Of a DNA stretch of 64,000 nucleotides, positions 36,777 through 46,214 are shown piece after piece. Position numbers and translations under genes: made by a program. Source of the DNA: JAZKFT01 sp963845495 (GTDB lineage Bacteria > Bacteroidota > Bacteroidia > Chitinophagales > Chitinophagaceae); assembly GCA_963845495.1 (NCBI GenBank), contig CAWJTH010000216.1, positions 4,950 to 68,949 on the forward strand. The letters run 5' to 3'. The notes below the pieces were generated by a model. The model was not told the origin of the DNA and did no database searches. It saw only the letters and a list, made by a program, of their open reading frames with translations. Numbering within the stretch: position 1 is the first letter of the stretch; the number at the start of each line of letters is the position of its first letter.

Positions 36777-36869
36777 TTATTGTCTTTTGTCTTCATCTTC
36801 TTTTCTTTTATAGATGATAGCCAATACAACAACGATTATAATTGAAACTATAGATGCGGTAATAATCAT
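36777..36869 (-). CDS. Possible 30-residue single-span membrane peptide
   Basis: ATG to TAA encodes MIITASIVSIIIVVVLAIIY followed by a charged tail (KRKEDEDKRQ), a classic one-span microprotein layout. It lies in the 494-bp spacer between the hybrid kinase and a membrane protein. No homologue is known to me and it may be a chance frame. Confidence 0.4.
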   Translation of the reverse strand: MIITASIVSIIIVVVLAIIYKRKEDEDKRQ

Positions 36870-36974
36870 GGGTTAAAAATAACAAAAACTGCTTGTTTAT
36901 AAATGAGAATTTATCATTCTCTTCCAATGCTTACATATTTTTCCGTTCTTATTTTCAACCACAAATTACGGCAA

Positions 36975-37001
36975 TAAGCTACGCTTGTTAGGCGTAGCTT
37001 A
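36975..37001. repeat. Perfect short hairpin
   Basis: The stem taagctacgc (36975-36984) pairs with gcgtagctta (36992-37001) over a 7-nt loop. It lies 114 bp downstream of the minus-strand membrane protein gene. It may be a factor-independent stop signal, although no T-run follows on the minus strand. Confidence 0.45.
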
Positions 37002-37115
37002 CTTTGCACTCAGTTTATTCTGCACTTAGTTTAATGGTATCGCAACCTTTGGATGGCCAAAAAAGGATATTATTGAAGTTAAGGGAACAATTATTGTTCA
37101 ACTATATGGCGGCAA

Positions 37116-37790
37116 TTACAAGGCAATTTTATTTTTATAGCTGCGAAGAAATAGATGCATTTCTTTTAATGAAAGCAGCTGGTTTAGTTCAATACTATGT
37201 ATCAGATCGGTAATGGCAATCGAAAAAAAATGGCCAAACAATGGATTATTGGTTTGTTCGATGCCTTTTAGCATGTTGTACACACCCGTAAATATTTTTT
37301 TTATTGGTTGGGGCAACACTAAATCGCCATCGTGCAATGCCGTCATCGGATAAGTAAACTGGTCAAGTTTCTTTTTAATGTCATCATATTTAATATTGTC
37401 GTATAACAACATAACAGATGAATTATCCTTAATCGTTTGTAATGCTGCCTCCAAAAAAAATTCTGGTATAACTATTTTCTTTTTGGAAAGGCTGTCTATG
37501 TAAGCTACTTTATTTTTTTTGATGTACTGCTCCCAACAAGGAAGCGCAATGGCAGCTAGCCTTAAAGCCAACAATAATTGTATAGATGGTTCTAACTTTA
37601 AAATCCAATTGTCATTATCGGCCACCAATTTATCCGGCACGGTTTGAGCTGAAGATATATCAGGCTGAGATAAATGATCTTGTTGGACGATAATTTTTCC
37701 GGCAATGCTTCTATTTACCTTGATGGCAATAAAAAAAACAAGTATGGCCACAACAAAAACGAAAAAAAATATAAGCGGTTCATTTTCCAT
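37116..37790 (-). CDS. Unrecognised protein with N-terminal membrane span
   Basis: The 224-residue protein has one hydrophobic segment (residues 5-25, LIFFFVFVVAILVFFIAIKV), and the rest looks helical and soluble. It contains leucine-rich stretches (PSIQLLLALRLAAIALPCWEQ) with no catalytic motif that I recognise. It may be a membrane-tethered partner of the neighbouring signalling proteins, but this is only position-based. Confidence 0.6.
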   Translation of the reverse strand: MENEPLIFFFVFVVAILVFFIAIKVNRSIAGKIIVQQDHLSQPDISSAQTVPDKLVADNDNWILKLEPSIQLLLALRLAAIALPCWEQYIKKNKVAYIDSLSKKKIVIPEFFLEAALQTIKDNSSVMLLYDNIKYDDIKKKLDQFTYPMTALHDGDLVLPQPIKKIFTGVYNMLKGIEQTNNPLFGHFFSIAITDLIHSIELNQLLSLKEMHLFLRSYKNKIAL

Positions 37791-37895
37791 ATCAATATTT
37801 ACGACTAAAGAAAATGAAATTACAGCGATACTTTAACGAGTTAGGCTAAATGTAATATGTGGATGGATGACCGTAATAAACGGTAGGGAAAAGGT

Positions 37896-38645
37896 TTATG
37901 CTTTCAATATCAACCTCATAAATTCTTCTTTTCTGCGGCGGGATACGTCCAGTTCGGTGCCGTCGTTCAGCAAAACGGTTCCGCCATCGCCCTTACTATA
38001 TTTTTTTAGATAGGAAAGATTGATAATATTTGAATCGTGTATGCGAAAAAAATCTGTGGCCGGTAATAGCTCTTCAAAATCTTTCAGCGTTCTGCTTACC
38101 AGCATCGTTTCTTTATTGGCAAAATAAAATTTACTATATCTGCCATTGGCTTCGCAGCGTACAATATCGCTCATTCTGGTGATAAAAATCCCATCCATCG
38201 ACGATAAGGCTATTGTTTTATCCAATGCATTTTTTTTATCTAAATGATCAAATAAAACTTCATATTTTTTTGTGTTCTTTTTTTTGTTGATAGCCGATTT
38301 ACATGTTTCAATGGCATTAAAAAGATCCTCGCTACTAATTGGCTTAAGCAAATAGTCTAATGCGCTGTAGCGGATGGCATTAATGGCATATTGATCGTAC
38401 GCCGTTGTAAAAATCACATCAAAATTAATGTTTTCTATTTGTTTCAGCATTTCAAACCCGTTCATTACCGGCATTTCAATGTCTAAAAAAACCAGTTCCG
38501 GTTGGTATTTTGCAATGCTTTCGATTCCCTTCAATGGGCTTTCACAAATATCAACAAGATCGATATCGTCTTTGTGCCTGTTTAGCATTAAGGACAATGT
38601 TTTTCTGCTGGAAGGTTCGTCGTCGATGATAATAGATTGGATCAT
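37896..38645 (-). CDS. LytTR-family response regulator
   Basis: The protein has 249 residues. The receiver has D55 (LVFLDIEMP), the IFTTAYDQYAINA switch region and the LLKPISSEDL lysine. A LytTR DNA-binding domain covers about 148-249 (IVRCEANGRYSKFYF, FFRIHDSNIINLSYLKK, LDVSRRRKEEF). The gene begins 19 bp after the propeller kinase, and the two form a LytS/LytR-type pair. The target promoters are not known. Confidence 0.93.
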   Translation of the reverse strand: MIQSIIIDDEPSSRKTLSLMLNRHKDDIDLVDICESPLKGIESIAKYQPELVFLDIEMPVMNGFEMLKQIENINFDVIFTTAYDQYAINAIRYSALDYLLKPISSEDLFNAIETCKSAINKKKNTKKYEVLFDHLDKKNALDKTIALSSMDGIFITRMSDIVRCEANGRYSKFYFANKETMLVSRTLKDFEELLPATDFFRIHDSNIINLSYLKKYSKGDGGTVLLNDGTELDVSRRRKEEFMRLILKA

Positions 38646-38664
38646 AGCATATTATTTTAGGTTT

Positions 38665-41600
38665 TTAGATTGGCACGTTTATACTTACCCTTGTTCCCAC
38701 GTCTTCTAATTTGTCGTTTTTTAAGTCGGTTATGGTAATACCTATGGGTGCATCATTGTTTTTATTTAGCCCCCGTAATCGCTTGTTGGTTATTTCCATG
38801 CTAAGTGAATGATGGGCTGGTTTTGACTTATTGTACATTTTTGATTTTTCCCTGCCCACGCCGTTGTCTTCAATAATTATTTCGAGCCAGGTGTTATGAA
38901 GCGTAAATTGTATAGCTATATGGCCATCGTTTTCCTTGTGCAAAATACCATGCAAAACTGCGTTCTCAACAAACGGCTGTATTAACATGCTAGGGATCAT
39001 GATGGATGGAATATGGATATTTTTATCAACCGTTATCGAATAGGTCAATTTATCGGAAAAACGCAATTGTTCCAAGTCTAAATAAAGCGTAAGCAGTTCT
39101 ATTTCTTTACTTAACAGCACCATGTTCGATTGTGTGGTATCAAGTATAAACCTTATCAATTTAGCAAATTTATCCAAATATTTCTCCGCATTGGCGGCAT
39201 CATTTTCCATTACAAAGGTTTTAATGGAGTTTAATGCATTAAAAATAAAATGCGGGTTCATCTGGCTTCGCAACGCCGTTAATTGTACCTCCGCCAGTTG
39301 CTGGTTGATGCTGACTAGCTCGTTCTTTTTTTGCCTCAATGCTTTTTCAGATTCCAATACATTTATTTTAATGGCCACCATATCTGCAATGGTGGTAAGC
39401 AATTGTAAATGGCTTTTGGTAAAAAAACCTTTTTCTGGATGTTCGGAATCAATTACGCCAATTAACACATCGTTGGAAATAATAGGAACGCAAATTTCGC
39501 TACGTCTTATTAATTCATCTTTTCGATAGCGGTCATCCTTGGTTGTGTCTTCTACCAAAACCGCCTGTTTATATTTTGCTACATATCCAACAATTCCTTG
39601 CCCCAGTGCCACATCAAACGGCTGCTTTGTTATTTCTTCAAGCGAACCTTTTGGACCGTAACCAGCCTTTTGTACCAGTTTGGTTTTATCCTCATTCCAT
39701 AAATAAATAATACAGTCTACAAAACCCAACTTTCCTATCAGGTTTTTGGCTACGTCCCACAGTACATCGTCAATATCGTTTTTGTTAAGTAGTGATGTGG
39801 AAAAGAAATTGCTGATTTGTTCCGCCTGAAATTGGATCTTATATTTTTCGGCCACCAATTGTTGAAGGTTAGTTTTTCCTTTTTCCAATATTTTAATATT
39901 TTTTTCCCGCCATTTTATAAACAGGTATATACTTAAAATAAACAAGGCAATTAATAGAAATCTAAACCAACTGGTTTTCCAAAAAGGTGGAACAATTTTA
40001 ATATGCAACGTGGTAATATGCTTACAAAATACGCCATCCCTATTGCAACATTTTAGTTTCAAAGTAAAATTTCCGGGTGGTAATTGGTGGTAGTAAACAA
40101 CGTTTTCGTAATCGGCCGCAAACCATTCTTTATCAATACCTTCTAGCTGATAATAGTATTTTATTTTATTGCTTGAATTAAAATAAATAGAAGCGAATTC
40201 AATTTGGATACTATTTTCATTATAAGATAAGGTAACTGGCTTTTCTAATTTTATAAGGGAATCAATGTAAACTGTTTTGCCAAATACTTTAAAGCCGGTA
40301 ATAGTTACATCTGGCGGCGTACCCGAATTAGTAACTGCTTTTGGATCAAAAACGATAAAACTTTTGGCTGAACCAACCATTAATCTACCGTCTTTAAGTC
40401 TGTAAAAATTGTTATTGAACGAGTTTTCAATAATGCCATCGTCTACCCCGTAATTGGTAATAACATAATTGCGCATGTTTATTTTACAAAAGCCGCCCTC
40501 AAAAGCCGCCCAAAGATTATGTTCATCATCTACTGTAATGGCAAGTGCCAAATTGTTTGGCAACCCATCTTTACTAGTAATGGCCTTAAAGGCTTTTGTA
40601 TGCTTATCAAAAATATTGATGCCACCCTCCGTTGCCAAAATCAGCGTGTCTTTATTGTAGGGAAATATATCCATCACCGTATTATTGCTGATTGATTGTT
40701 TATTGTTTTTATCCCTTACAAAAGAGGCAACAAATTTTGAAGCGTCTTTATCAAACAATTGCAACCCGTTTTCGAAAGTGCCAATCCATATTTTATTATC
40801 ATCTTGCAGCATGCATATCCCTCGTCTAAAGCCGTTTACTTGTGGATTTACATAATTTTTGTAAGAAGTGGCTTTCTTTGTTTGTCCGTCTATTTTAATA
40901 AGCCCCTTATTCCAATGGCCGATCCAAATATTATTTTGGGCATCTTTTTGCATAGCCAAAATATTACCGTGCAAAACGCTATCTTTTTGCAGCGTAATCT
41001 TTCCGGTTTTGGTTTCTAATCGCAAAATATCCCCATCTTGGTTGGGTGCCCAAATATTACCGTTACCGTCATCAAACAATCCCCATATTTCATTCGCACC
41101 TAAACTAAGGTCACCTTCTCCGCGATACAGATAGCGATGTTTAAATTTCAGGTCTTTATCCAACTGCACAATGCCGCCATTTAAACAATAATAACTCACG
41201 AAAATATCACCCGAACTGTTTTGCAAAAAACCGGATACCGGCCGAATGGTCAAAAAATCTATCGATGCGTCAACATTCAAGCTAAAAGTTACAAAATGCT
41301 GGTTAGTAGGATTGTACAGGTTTATGCCTTCGGTTGATCCGATCCATATATTTTTTTCCCTGTCTTCTGTAAAAACAAAGGCCCCGTCGCCGTTTGCGGG
41401 GTGCAGTTTGTAAGGGATACCATCGTTTGCTTCTTCCAATACAAATGCATTTTTCACCTCGTCATAAATAGCAATTCCCCTGGATAATAATGAAACGATT
41501 ACTTTGTTGGAAGATGTTACAAAAATACCACCTAAGGCTTCTAAAAACTGAAAAGCCGGGGTTGCATTGTGGGCATCAAGCCGTTTAAAAGAGTAGTATT

Positions 41601-42390
41601 GAAGATTGTTGTGTTGAAAATCGTATTTGTAAAGTTTTCCGGCGTAACTAGTGCCAATCCATAAATTGTTCTTTTTGTCGAACTTGATGGTGACTGGATT
41701 TTCTTTTAAATTGAATATAGGCAGGTGATTAGGGTTGTTGTTTTTATCGAACAATTGTTGCGTTTTAAATTCCAGTTCTTTTAAGCCGTCGGGTGTAGTA
41801 CACCAAAAATTACCTGCACTGTCCAAAGTGGCGCCTAGTACGTAGGATTTGTCATCTTTAAGACCAAAAAGTTTGTTTTTGCTTTCAAACCGATGGGTAT
41901 TTTCGTTGAATTTGAAAATACCGCTTCTGCACGACAACCATATCTCGCCGTTTTTATCTTCTAAAAACGCCCAAATACCCCTTAATTTTTCATTATTATT
42001 ACCAATATTTTGATCAATACTTTTAAAAACACCTGTGGCTCTGTCTAAAATACAAGGTGCTCCACGGTCGGTACCTATCCATAAGCGTTCTTTGCTATCT
42101 TCAAAAATGGTGCTTATCCAATCGGTTTGCAGTGCAGTTGAATCGTGTTGATCAGATACATAAGTAACAAAACGGCTTCCGTCGTAGCGTTGCAGCCCTG
42201 TTTGTGTACCAATCCACATATACCCTTTTTTATCTTGGCAAATGCTTGATATCCTGTTGCTTACAAGGCCATTTTCTTTAGTAATGTGATGAAAAAACAA
42301 TTGCTGGGCAAAGCCATCGCATTCAATCATCAAAAAAATTACGATCATTGAAAGCATCGGCCCCCAAATATTTCTACTTTGATCGGTCAT
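38665..42390 (-). CDS. Propeller-domain sensor kinase with GAF and LytS-type transmitter
   Basis: The protein has 1241 residues and a signal-type hydrophobic N-terminus (residues 10-28). Two seven-bladed Reg_prop propellers follow (repeated GYMWIGTQTGLQRY and LWIGT-like blades, to about 735), then a Y_Y_Y immunoglobulin-like domain (FNSSNKIKYYYQLEGIDKEW, near 755-810). One membrane span covers about 825-843 (FLLIALFILSIYLFIKW). Next come a coil, a GAF domain (about 870-1025) and the His_kinase/HATPase region with H1047 in LRSQMNPHFIFNALN. Extracellular propellers of this class sense sugars or polymers in related organisms; the ligand is unknown here. A regulatory partner is encoded directly downstream. 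Confidence 0.92.
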   Translation of the reverse strand: MTDQSRNIWGPMLSMIVIFLMIECDGFAQQLFFHHITKENGLVSNRISSICQDKKGYMWIGTQTGLQRYDGSRFVTYVSDQHDSTALQTDWISTIFEDSKERLWIGTDRGAPCILDRATGVFKSIDQNIGNNNEKLRGIWAFLEDKNGEIWLSCRSGIFKFNENTHRFESKNKLFGLKDDKSYVLGATLDSAGNFWCTTPDGLKELEFKTQQLFDKNNNPNHLPIFNLKENPVTIKFDKKNNLWIGTSYAGKLYKYDFQHNNLQYYSFKRLDAHNATPAFQFLEALGGIFVTSSNKVIVSLLSRGIAIYDEVKNAFVLEEANDGIPYKLHPANGDGAFVFTEDREKNIWIGSTEGINLYNPTNQHFVTFSLNVDASIDFLTIRPVSGFLQNSSGDIFVSYYCLNGGIVQLDKDLKFKHRYLYRGEGDLSLGANEIWGLFDDGNGNIWAPNQDGDILRLETKTGKITLQKDSVLHGNILAMQKDAQNNIWIGHWNKGLIKIDGQTKKATSYKNYVNPQVNGFRRGICMLQDDNKIWIGTFENGLQLFDKDASKFVASFVRDKNNKQSISNNTVMDIFPYNKDTLILATEGGINIFDKHTKAFKAITSKDGLPNNLALAITVDDEHNLWAAFEGGFCKINMRNYVITNYGVDDGIIENSFNNNFYRLKDGRLMVGSAKSFIVFDPKAVTNSGTPPDVTITGFKVFGKTVYIDSLIKLEKPVTLSYNENSIQIEFASIYFNSSNKIKYYYQLEGIDKEWFAADYENVVYYHQLPPGNFTLKLKCCNRDGVFCKHITTLHIKIVPPFWKTSWFRFLLIALFILSIYLFIKWREKNIKILEKGKTNLQQLVAEKYKIQFQAEQISNFFSTSLLNKNDIDDVLWDVAKNLIGKLGFVDCIIYLWNEDKTKLVQKAGYGPKGSLEEITKQPFDVALGQGIVGYVAKYKQAVLVEDTTKDDRYRKDELIRRSEICVPIISNDVLIGVIDSEHPEKGFFTKSHLQLLTTIADMVAIKINVLESEKALRQKKNELVSINQQLAEVQLTALRSQMNPHFIFNALNSIKTFVMENDAANAEKYLDKFAKLIRFILDTTQSNMVLLSKEIELLTLYLDLEQLRFSDKLTYSITVDKNIHIPSIMIPSMLIQPFVENAVLHGILHKENDGHIAIQFTLHNTWLEIIIEDNGVGREKSKMYNKSKPAHHSLSMEITNKRLRGLNKNNDAPIGITITDLKNDKLEDVGTRVSINVPI

Positions 42391-42604
42391 GGTAAGAATT
42401 CTAAATGCAGTACTGGTTCGAAGGCAATAAAACTTGAAAATATAACATCTATCTTGAAGCCAGGTATGACGTGTGTTGACATTTGTATTAAACGGCGGAT
42501 ATTACGTAGTAAATGGCTGGCGCTTTCATTTAAAAACAATGAACTTTACCACCATTACAATTGCTGACAAATAATTGAGAATTGCAAACTAATATTTTTT
42601 ATTG

Positions 42605-43360
42605 ATGATGACAGGCAAAATATTGTTGAAGCGTAACAGCAAAAACTTTGGTGCCGGCTTTTGCTTGTTAAAGATTGAATTGCCCGAACTTGTTCATAAA
42701 ATCCCTTTGCTCCATCCAAATGAACTGGCATATTTTTCTACCTTAAAATACGACAAGCGAAAACTAAGCTATTTGTTAGGAAGAATTGCTGCGAAAAAAG
42801 CGATTTGCGAAATAATTGAACCACAACCTATTTCGTCTTTTTATATTGATTTTGGCATATTTCAATTTCCTGTGGTAAAAAATTGCAACACAACAAATAT
42901 ACAGGTGTGCATAAGCCATTGCGATAATATTGGGACAGCCTTGGCATTTCCAGAGGAACATCCTTTGGGAATTGATATCGAGAAAATTGATGCCGATAAA
43001 ATGAATGCCATTAAAACCCAGATTTCTGCGAAAGAATTTGATTTATTGGCTGATAACAATTTAACCGAAGTGAATGGCGGCACTATTGTTTGGACTATAA
43101 AAGAAGCCTTGTCGAAAGTATTTAGAACCGGAATGACACTCGATTTTAGCGTATTGGAAATTGAATCACTAAAAAAAGATGGACGATTTTACGTGAGTAG
43201 TTTTCGTTATTGTGCACAGTACAAGGCAATTACCTGCCAAGCTGGCGATTATGTTTGCTCCATCATTATTCCCAAAAATACAGAACCCGGACTGGACATT
43301 TTTTGGGACACTTTTATACAAACTGCGGCTACTAAGACTGCTATAATTAAAATGTCATGA
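42605..43360 (+). CDS. 4'-phosphopantetheinyl transferase (Sfp-type)
   Basis: The 251-residue enzyme transfers phosphopantetheine from CoA to the serine of acyl carrier proteins. The signature is HPLGIDIEKID (Mg-binding Asp/Glu) and, downstream, TIVWTIKEALSKVF (WxxKEA motif). Two adjacent ATGs (42605 and 42608) are possible starts. It faces the polyketide locus convergently and shares a 4-bp overlap with the next gene. It should activate the ACPs of that locus, and may also serve the fatty acid ACP. Confidence 0.9.
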   Translation: MMTGKILLKRNSKNFGAGFCLLKIELPELVHKIPLLHPNELAYFSTLKYDKRKLSYLLGRIAAKKAICEIIEPQPISSFYIDFGIFQFPVVKNCNTTNIQVCISHCDNIGTALAFPEEHPLGIDIEKIDADKMNAIKTQISAKEFDLLADNNLTEVNGGTIVWTIKEALSKVFRTGMTLDFSVLEIESLKKDGRFYVSSFRYCAQYKAITCQAGDYVCSIIIPKNTEPGLDIFWDTFIQTAATKTAIIKMS

Positions 43361-44010
43361 ACGTTGAAACATTTTGTGTAAGTCATCAATTCATAAAAAA
43401 CCAATGTTATTTTTTTTATGATGACAAAGACAATGGCGTGTTGGTTGACCCTGCATGGAATTATCATTTAATAAACGATTTTTTGGTTTTTAATAATATT
43501 GCTTTAAGGGCAGTTTTATTAACGCATGCGCATCCCGACCATACCGATTTGGCACAAAGGTTTGCTGCAAAATATAATATACCCGTTTACATGTCGGCTG
43601 CAGAAATAAATGATACGGGTTTTAATTGTACCAATCTTACAGCAGTTGAGCATTTGCAAATTATTACCGCGGCCAATTCCATTAAAATCACGCCGATTAT
43701 TACGCCTGGCCACACTGCTGGCAGCACTTGTTATTTGGTTGGACAACATCTTTTTTGTGGCGATACCATTTTTATGGAGGGCGTCGGTATTTGTGAAAAC
43801 GCTGATGACATGTTTGATTCTGTTCAACTGCTAAAATCATCATTGCCTTCAAACACCCAATTTTGGCCGGGTCATTCATTTGGTCAATTGCCGGGCAAAG
43901 ACTTGGAATTTTTATTGAAAAACAATATCTATTTCCAATTTGAGAAAAGAAAACATTTTATTGATTTTAGGATGCGGAAGAATCAACCAAGTCAGTTTAT
44001 GTTTAGATAG
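43357..44010 (+). CDS. Metallo-beta-lactamase-fold hydrolase (PksB/BaeB-like)
   Basis: The 217-residue protein has LLTHAHPDHTDLAQRF (HxHxDH), TPGHTAGSTCY (His ligand), FCGDTIF (Asp bridging) and FWPGHSFG (final His), so the two-zinc site is complete. Its start overlaps the PPTase stop (atga). Homologues occur in trans-AT polyketide loci (PksB/BaeB), where the role is uncertain; thioester removal from stalled carriers is one proposal. Confidence 0.85.
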   Translation: MNVETFCVSHQFIKNQCYFFYDDKDNGVLVDPAWNYHLINDFLVFNNIALRAVLLTHAHPDHTDLAQRFAAKYNIPVYMSAAEINDTGFNCTNLTAVEHLQIITAANSIKITPIITPGHTAGSTCYLVGQHLFCGDTIFMEGVGICENADDMFDSVQLLKSSLPSNTQFWPGHSFGQLPGKDLEFLLKNNIYFQFEKRKHFIDFRMRKNQPSQFMFR

Positions 44011-44090
44011 CTACAAGCTTTGAGCAGTGAGCTGTTAGCTTTGAGCTTATTGCAATTAGGGAAACAAACGGATTATTTTAAGGAAATTTT

Positions 44091-44222
44091 TTCTCGCAGA
44101 AAACGGAGAAAACGCAGAATAAAAGGTTTTACAAACAAATTAGTAGAATATTGCAACTATATTATTTGAAATATATTTAGTTTTCCAATTAAGTTCTGCG
44201 TTTTCTCCGTTTTCTGCGAGAA
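44091..44222. repeat. Perfect 29-bp inverted repeat between convergent genes, nested in dispersed repeats
   Basis: ttctcgcagaaaacggagaa... (44091-44119) is perfectly complementary to 44194-44222. Outside it, copies of the agctgttagctttgagct repeat occur in opposite orientation near 44015-44046 and 44247-44283. The whole 240-bp block lies between the MBL gene and the acyltransferase gene and looks like a nested mobile-repeat insertion or a two-way terminator. Confidence 0.75.
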
Positions 44223-44255
44223 GCAAATAACAAGCATTTTACTTATGCCAACGGC

Positions 44256-45215
44256 TCATTGCTCAAAGCTCATAGCTAACAGCTTCCCCAGCTGTTCTTC
44301 TTCTCGTTTATACAAATTCATGATTTGAATAGTTGTAGAATTTGACGAGGGTTTCAAATTATATTTTACGAAATTGGCGGCGGTACCGGCTGGACCAAGA
44401 TCGATATACAAACAAGTGCCTTTGGTTTCGATGTATTCCACTACATTTTTAAAATTGCTGTATTGGCTTGCCGCTTCCCAAAAATAATTTCCGCATAAAC
44501 AGTTCATTTCTTTTGCTTTTATACCTGAAATAAAACTCGTTTTTGATTTTGCAAAAAGCGGAACATGGTTCATAAAATAATTAAACCCATTCTTTGCACC
44601 ATCAATTAAAGGCGAATGGAACGGGAAACTTACCGGAAGCCTGAAAAAAGAAATACCCTGCGTTTGCAAGGCAGATTGAAAAAGATTAATTGGTTGAACA
44701 GCCCCCGACAAAGTAAAATGCCCATCAAAATTATCGGAAGCTAGGTATAAATTATGCTTGGCATAAAGTTCTTCCATGTTTTTTGAACGTTCTGAAACTA
44801 CCGCCATCATTGTTCCTTCTGCATTTGTTCTTACTATACATTTTGCTTGTTCAACAGCGGCTTCCATGGCGGTTTCAGCAGACCAAAATCCGCTGGCTAC
44901 GGCTGCGGCAAATTCGCCCAAGCTATTGCCCGTAACGTAATGTGGCGTTATGTTTAGGCTTTGCATTACAGCATACATAGCAACTTCTACCGCCACAATT
45001 GCTGGGTGCGTAATCAACACATCATCAAAAGGCAGTTCGCTTTTTCCATACAATTCATCAATCAAACATCTATTCAAATGCCTCTGTACAATGGTATTAC
45101 TTTCCTCAATACTTTTTCTAAAAACACTATTATTTTTAAACAGCTTTTCACCCATACCACGGTATTGGCTACCTTGGCCGGAGAAGAGAAAAACTATTTT
45201 GGGTGAACTGGACAT
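44256..45215 (-). CDS. pksD: Trans-acting acyltransferase / acyl hydrolase (PksD-like)
   Basis: The 319-residue protein has the malonyl-CoA:ACP transacylase fold. It begins with LFSGQGSQYRGMG and has VTGNSLGEFAAA around the nucleophile Ser98, plus PFHSPLID for the catalytic His. Asn97 replaces the usual His of GHSxG. The sequence and length resemble Bacillus PksD and the acyl hydrolases of other trans-AT systems, so it may clear stalled acyl groups rather than load malonate. It is the last gene of the leftward polyketide set. Its last codons (AMSFEQ and stop) are encoded within the dispersed 'tcaaagctcatagctaacagc' repeat. Confidence 0.85.
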   Translation of the reverse strand: MSSSPKIVFLFSGQGSQYRGMGEKLFKNNSVFRKSIEESNTIVQRHLNRCLIDELYGKSELPFDDVLITHPAIVAVEVAMYAVMQSLNITPHYVTGNSLGEFAAAVASGFWSAETAMEAAVEQAKCIVRTNAEGTMMAVVSERSKNMEELYAKHNLYLASDNFDGHFTLSGAVQPINLFQSALQTQGISFFRLPVSFPFHSPLIDGAKNGFNYFMNHVPLFAKSKTSFISGIKAKEMNCLCGNYFWEAASQYSNFKNVVEYIETKGTCLYIDLGPAGTAANFVKYNLKPSSNSTTIQIMNLYKREEEQLGKLLAMSFEQ

Positions 45216-45295
45216 TGGTTGAAACGATTATTTGAAGCGAAAACATTAATGACCTACAAAATTTTGACCTTCGAAAGAAAAAGGAGATCAAAATT

Positions 45296-45388
45296 GTCAG
45301 CCTGAGGTTCTCGAAGGCACTTCATGGTGCGAGCAACAATATTGCCAATTAGATTGCCGAGAATGGCTTCGAGAATCTCAGCCTGACA
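45296..45388. repeat. Inverted repeat of the cctgag/ttctcgaag type in the polyketide operon
   Basis: tgtcagcctgaggttctcgaag (left) is complementary to the right arm at 45367-45388 at 20 of 22 positions. It lies between the acyltransferase and hydratase genes. It belongs to the same broad family as the 25-bp tandem repeats at 48.4 kb and may act as an intercistronic hairpin. Confidence 0.55.
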
Positions 45389-45467
45389 ATCACGGTATTT
45401 GTTATATATCTCATTATCATCACGATTTAAAACTTGCCTGTCCAACATTTAATTCATAACTTATTCC

Positions 45468-46214
45468 CTACTTTCCAAAAAACGACTGTATCCGTTCTGC
45501 AACCTCAGGTTGGTGAAAAGTAATCGTATGCATGTGCAACTCTTCGTCGATTATGGTTGGAATTTTAGATTTTAATTCCGCGGTTAAATGCGCTTTCAGT
45601 GTAATCAAAGACAATCTCGGTTTTTCCGCCAAACAGTTGGCCAATTGGATGGCTTCTTTCAATACTTCAGCTTTTGGCACTACTTTTAAATTGCATCCCC
45701 GTTCTTTTAATTCCGCACCGCGATAATTTTCAGCGGTGTACAACATTTCATTGCCGATGGCATTCCCAAGCCGTAACGGAACAATATGCGTAGCGCCCAT
45801 GCCTGGCGTAAAACCGTATTTCATAAAGTTGGTAGTGTACACATTTTCGCGACCTAAAATGGTAAAATCGGAATACAGACCAAATACAAAACCACCGCCC
45901 ACGCCATGGCCTTGCATTGCAGAAATCACCGGGATGTCACAATCCATAGGCATGGTGAAAAAATTAAGGTCATTGAATTTTATCTCTTCGCGATAAATAG
46001 CAATCAATTCTTCCTTGGTTCCGCCGCAGCAAAAATAATTTTCATAACCGGTTAATATCACCACTTTGTAGCGGTTGCTCCTTTTAATTTTTTCAAAGGC
46101 TTCAACAATGCCTTCAACCAATTCTCTAGAAAAGGTGTTTCTTGAAGCTTGATCTTGCATCGTTATTTGAACGACGCCATTTCCTAATTCGGAAAATGCT
46201 ACTACTTGTCCCAT
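45468..46214 (-). CDS. pksI: Decarboxylating enoyl-CoA hydratase homologue (PksI-like, ECH2)
   Basis: The 248-residue crotonase-fold protein begins near MQDQASRNTFSREL and VVILTGYENYFCCGGTKEEL. The oxyanion region MQGHGVGGGFVFGL is next, followed by TNFMKYGFTPGMGATHIVP. These stretches match Bacillus PksI closely by eye. In the beta-branch pathway this enzyme decarboxylates the 3-methylglutaconyl-ACP-type intermediate. Its start overlaps the preceding hydratase by 13 bp. Confidence 0.9.
   Translation of the reverse strand: MGQVVAFSELGNGVVQITMQDQASRNTFSRELVEGIVEAFEKIKRSNRYKVVILTGYENYFCCGGTKEELIAIYREEIKFNDLNFFTMPMDCDIPVISAMQGHGVGGGFVFGLYSDFTILGRENVYTTNFMKYGFTPGMGATHIVPLRLGNAIGNEMLYTAENYRGAELKERGCNLKVVPKAEVLKEAIQLANCLAEKPRLSLITLKAHLTAELKSKIPTIIDEELHMHTITFHQPEVAERIQSFFGK

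Noticed and set aside
45254..45448. 64-residue minus-strand frame
   Set aside because: It is built from a dispersed inverted repeat and resembles no protein.
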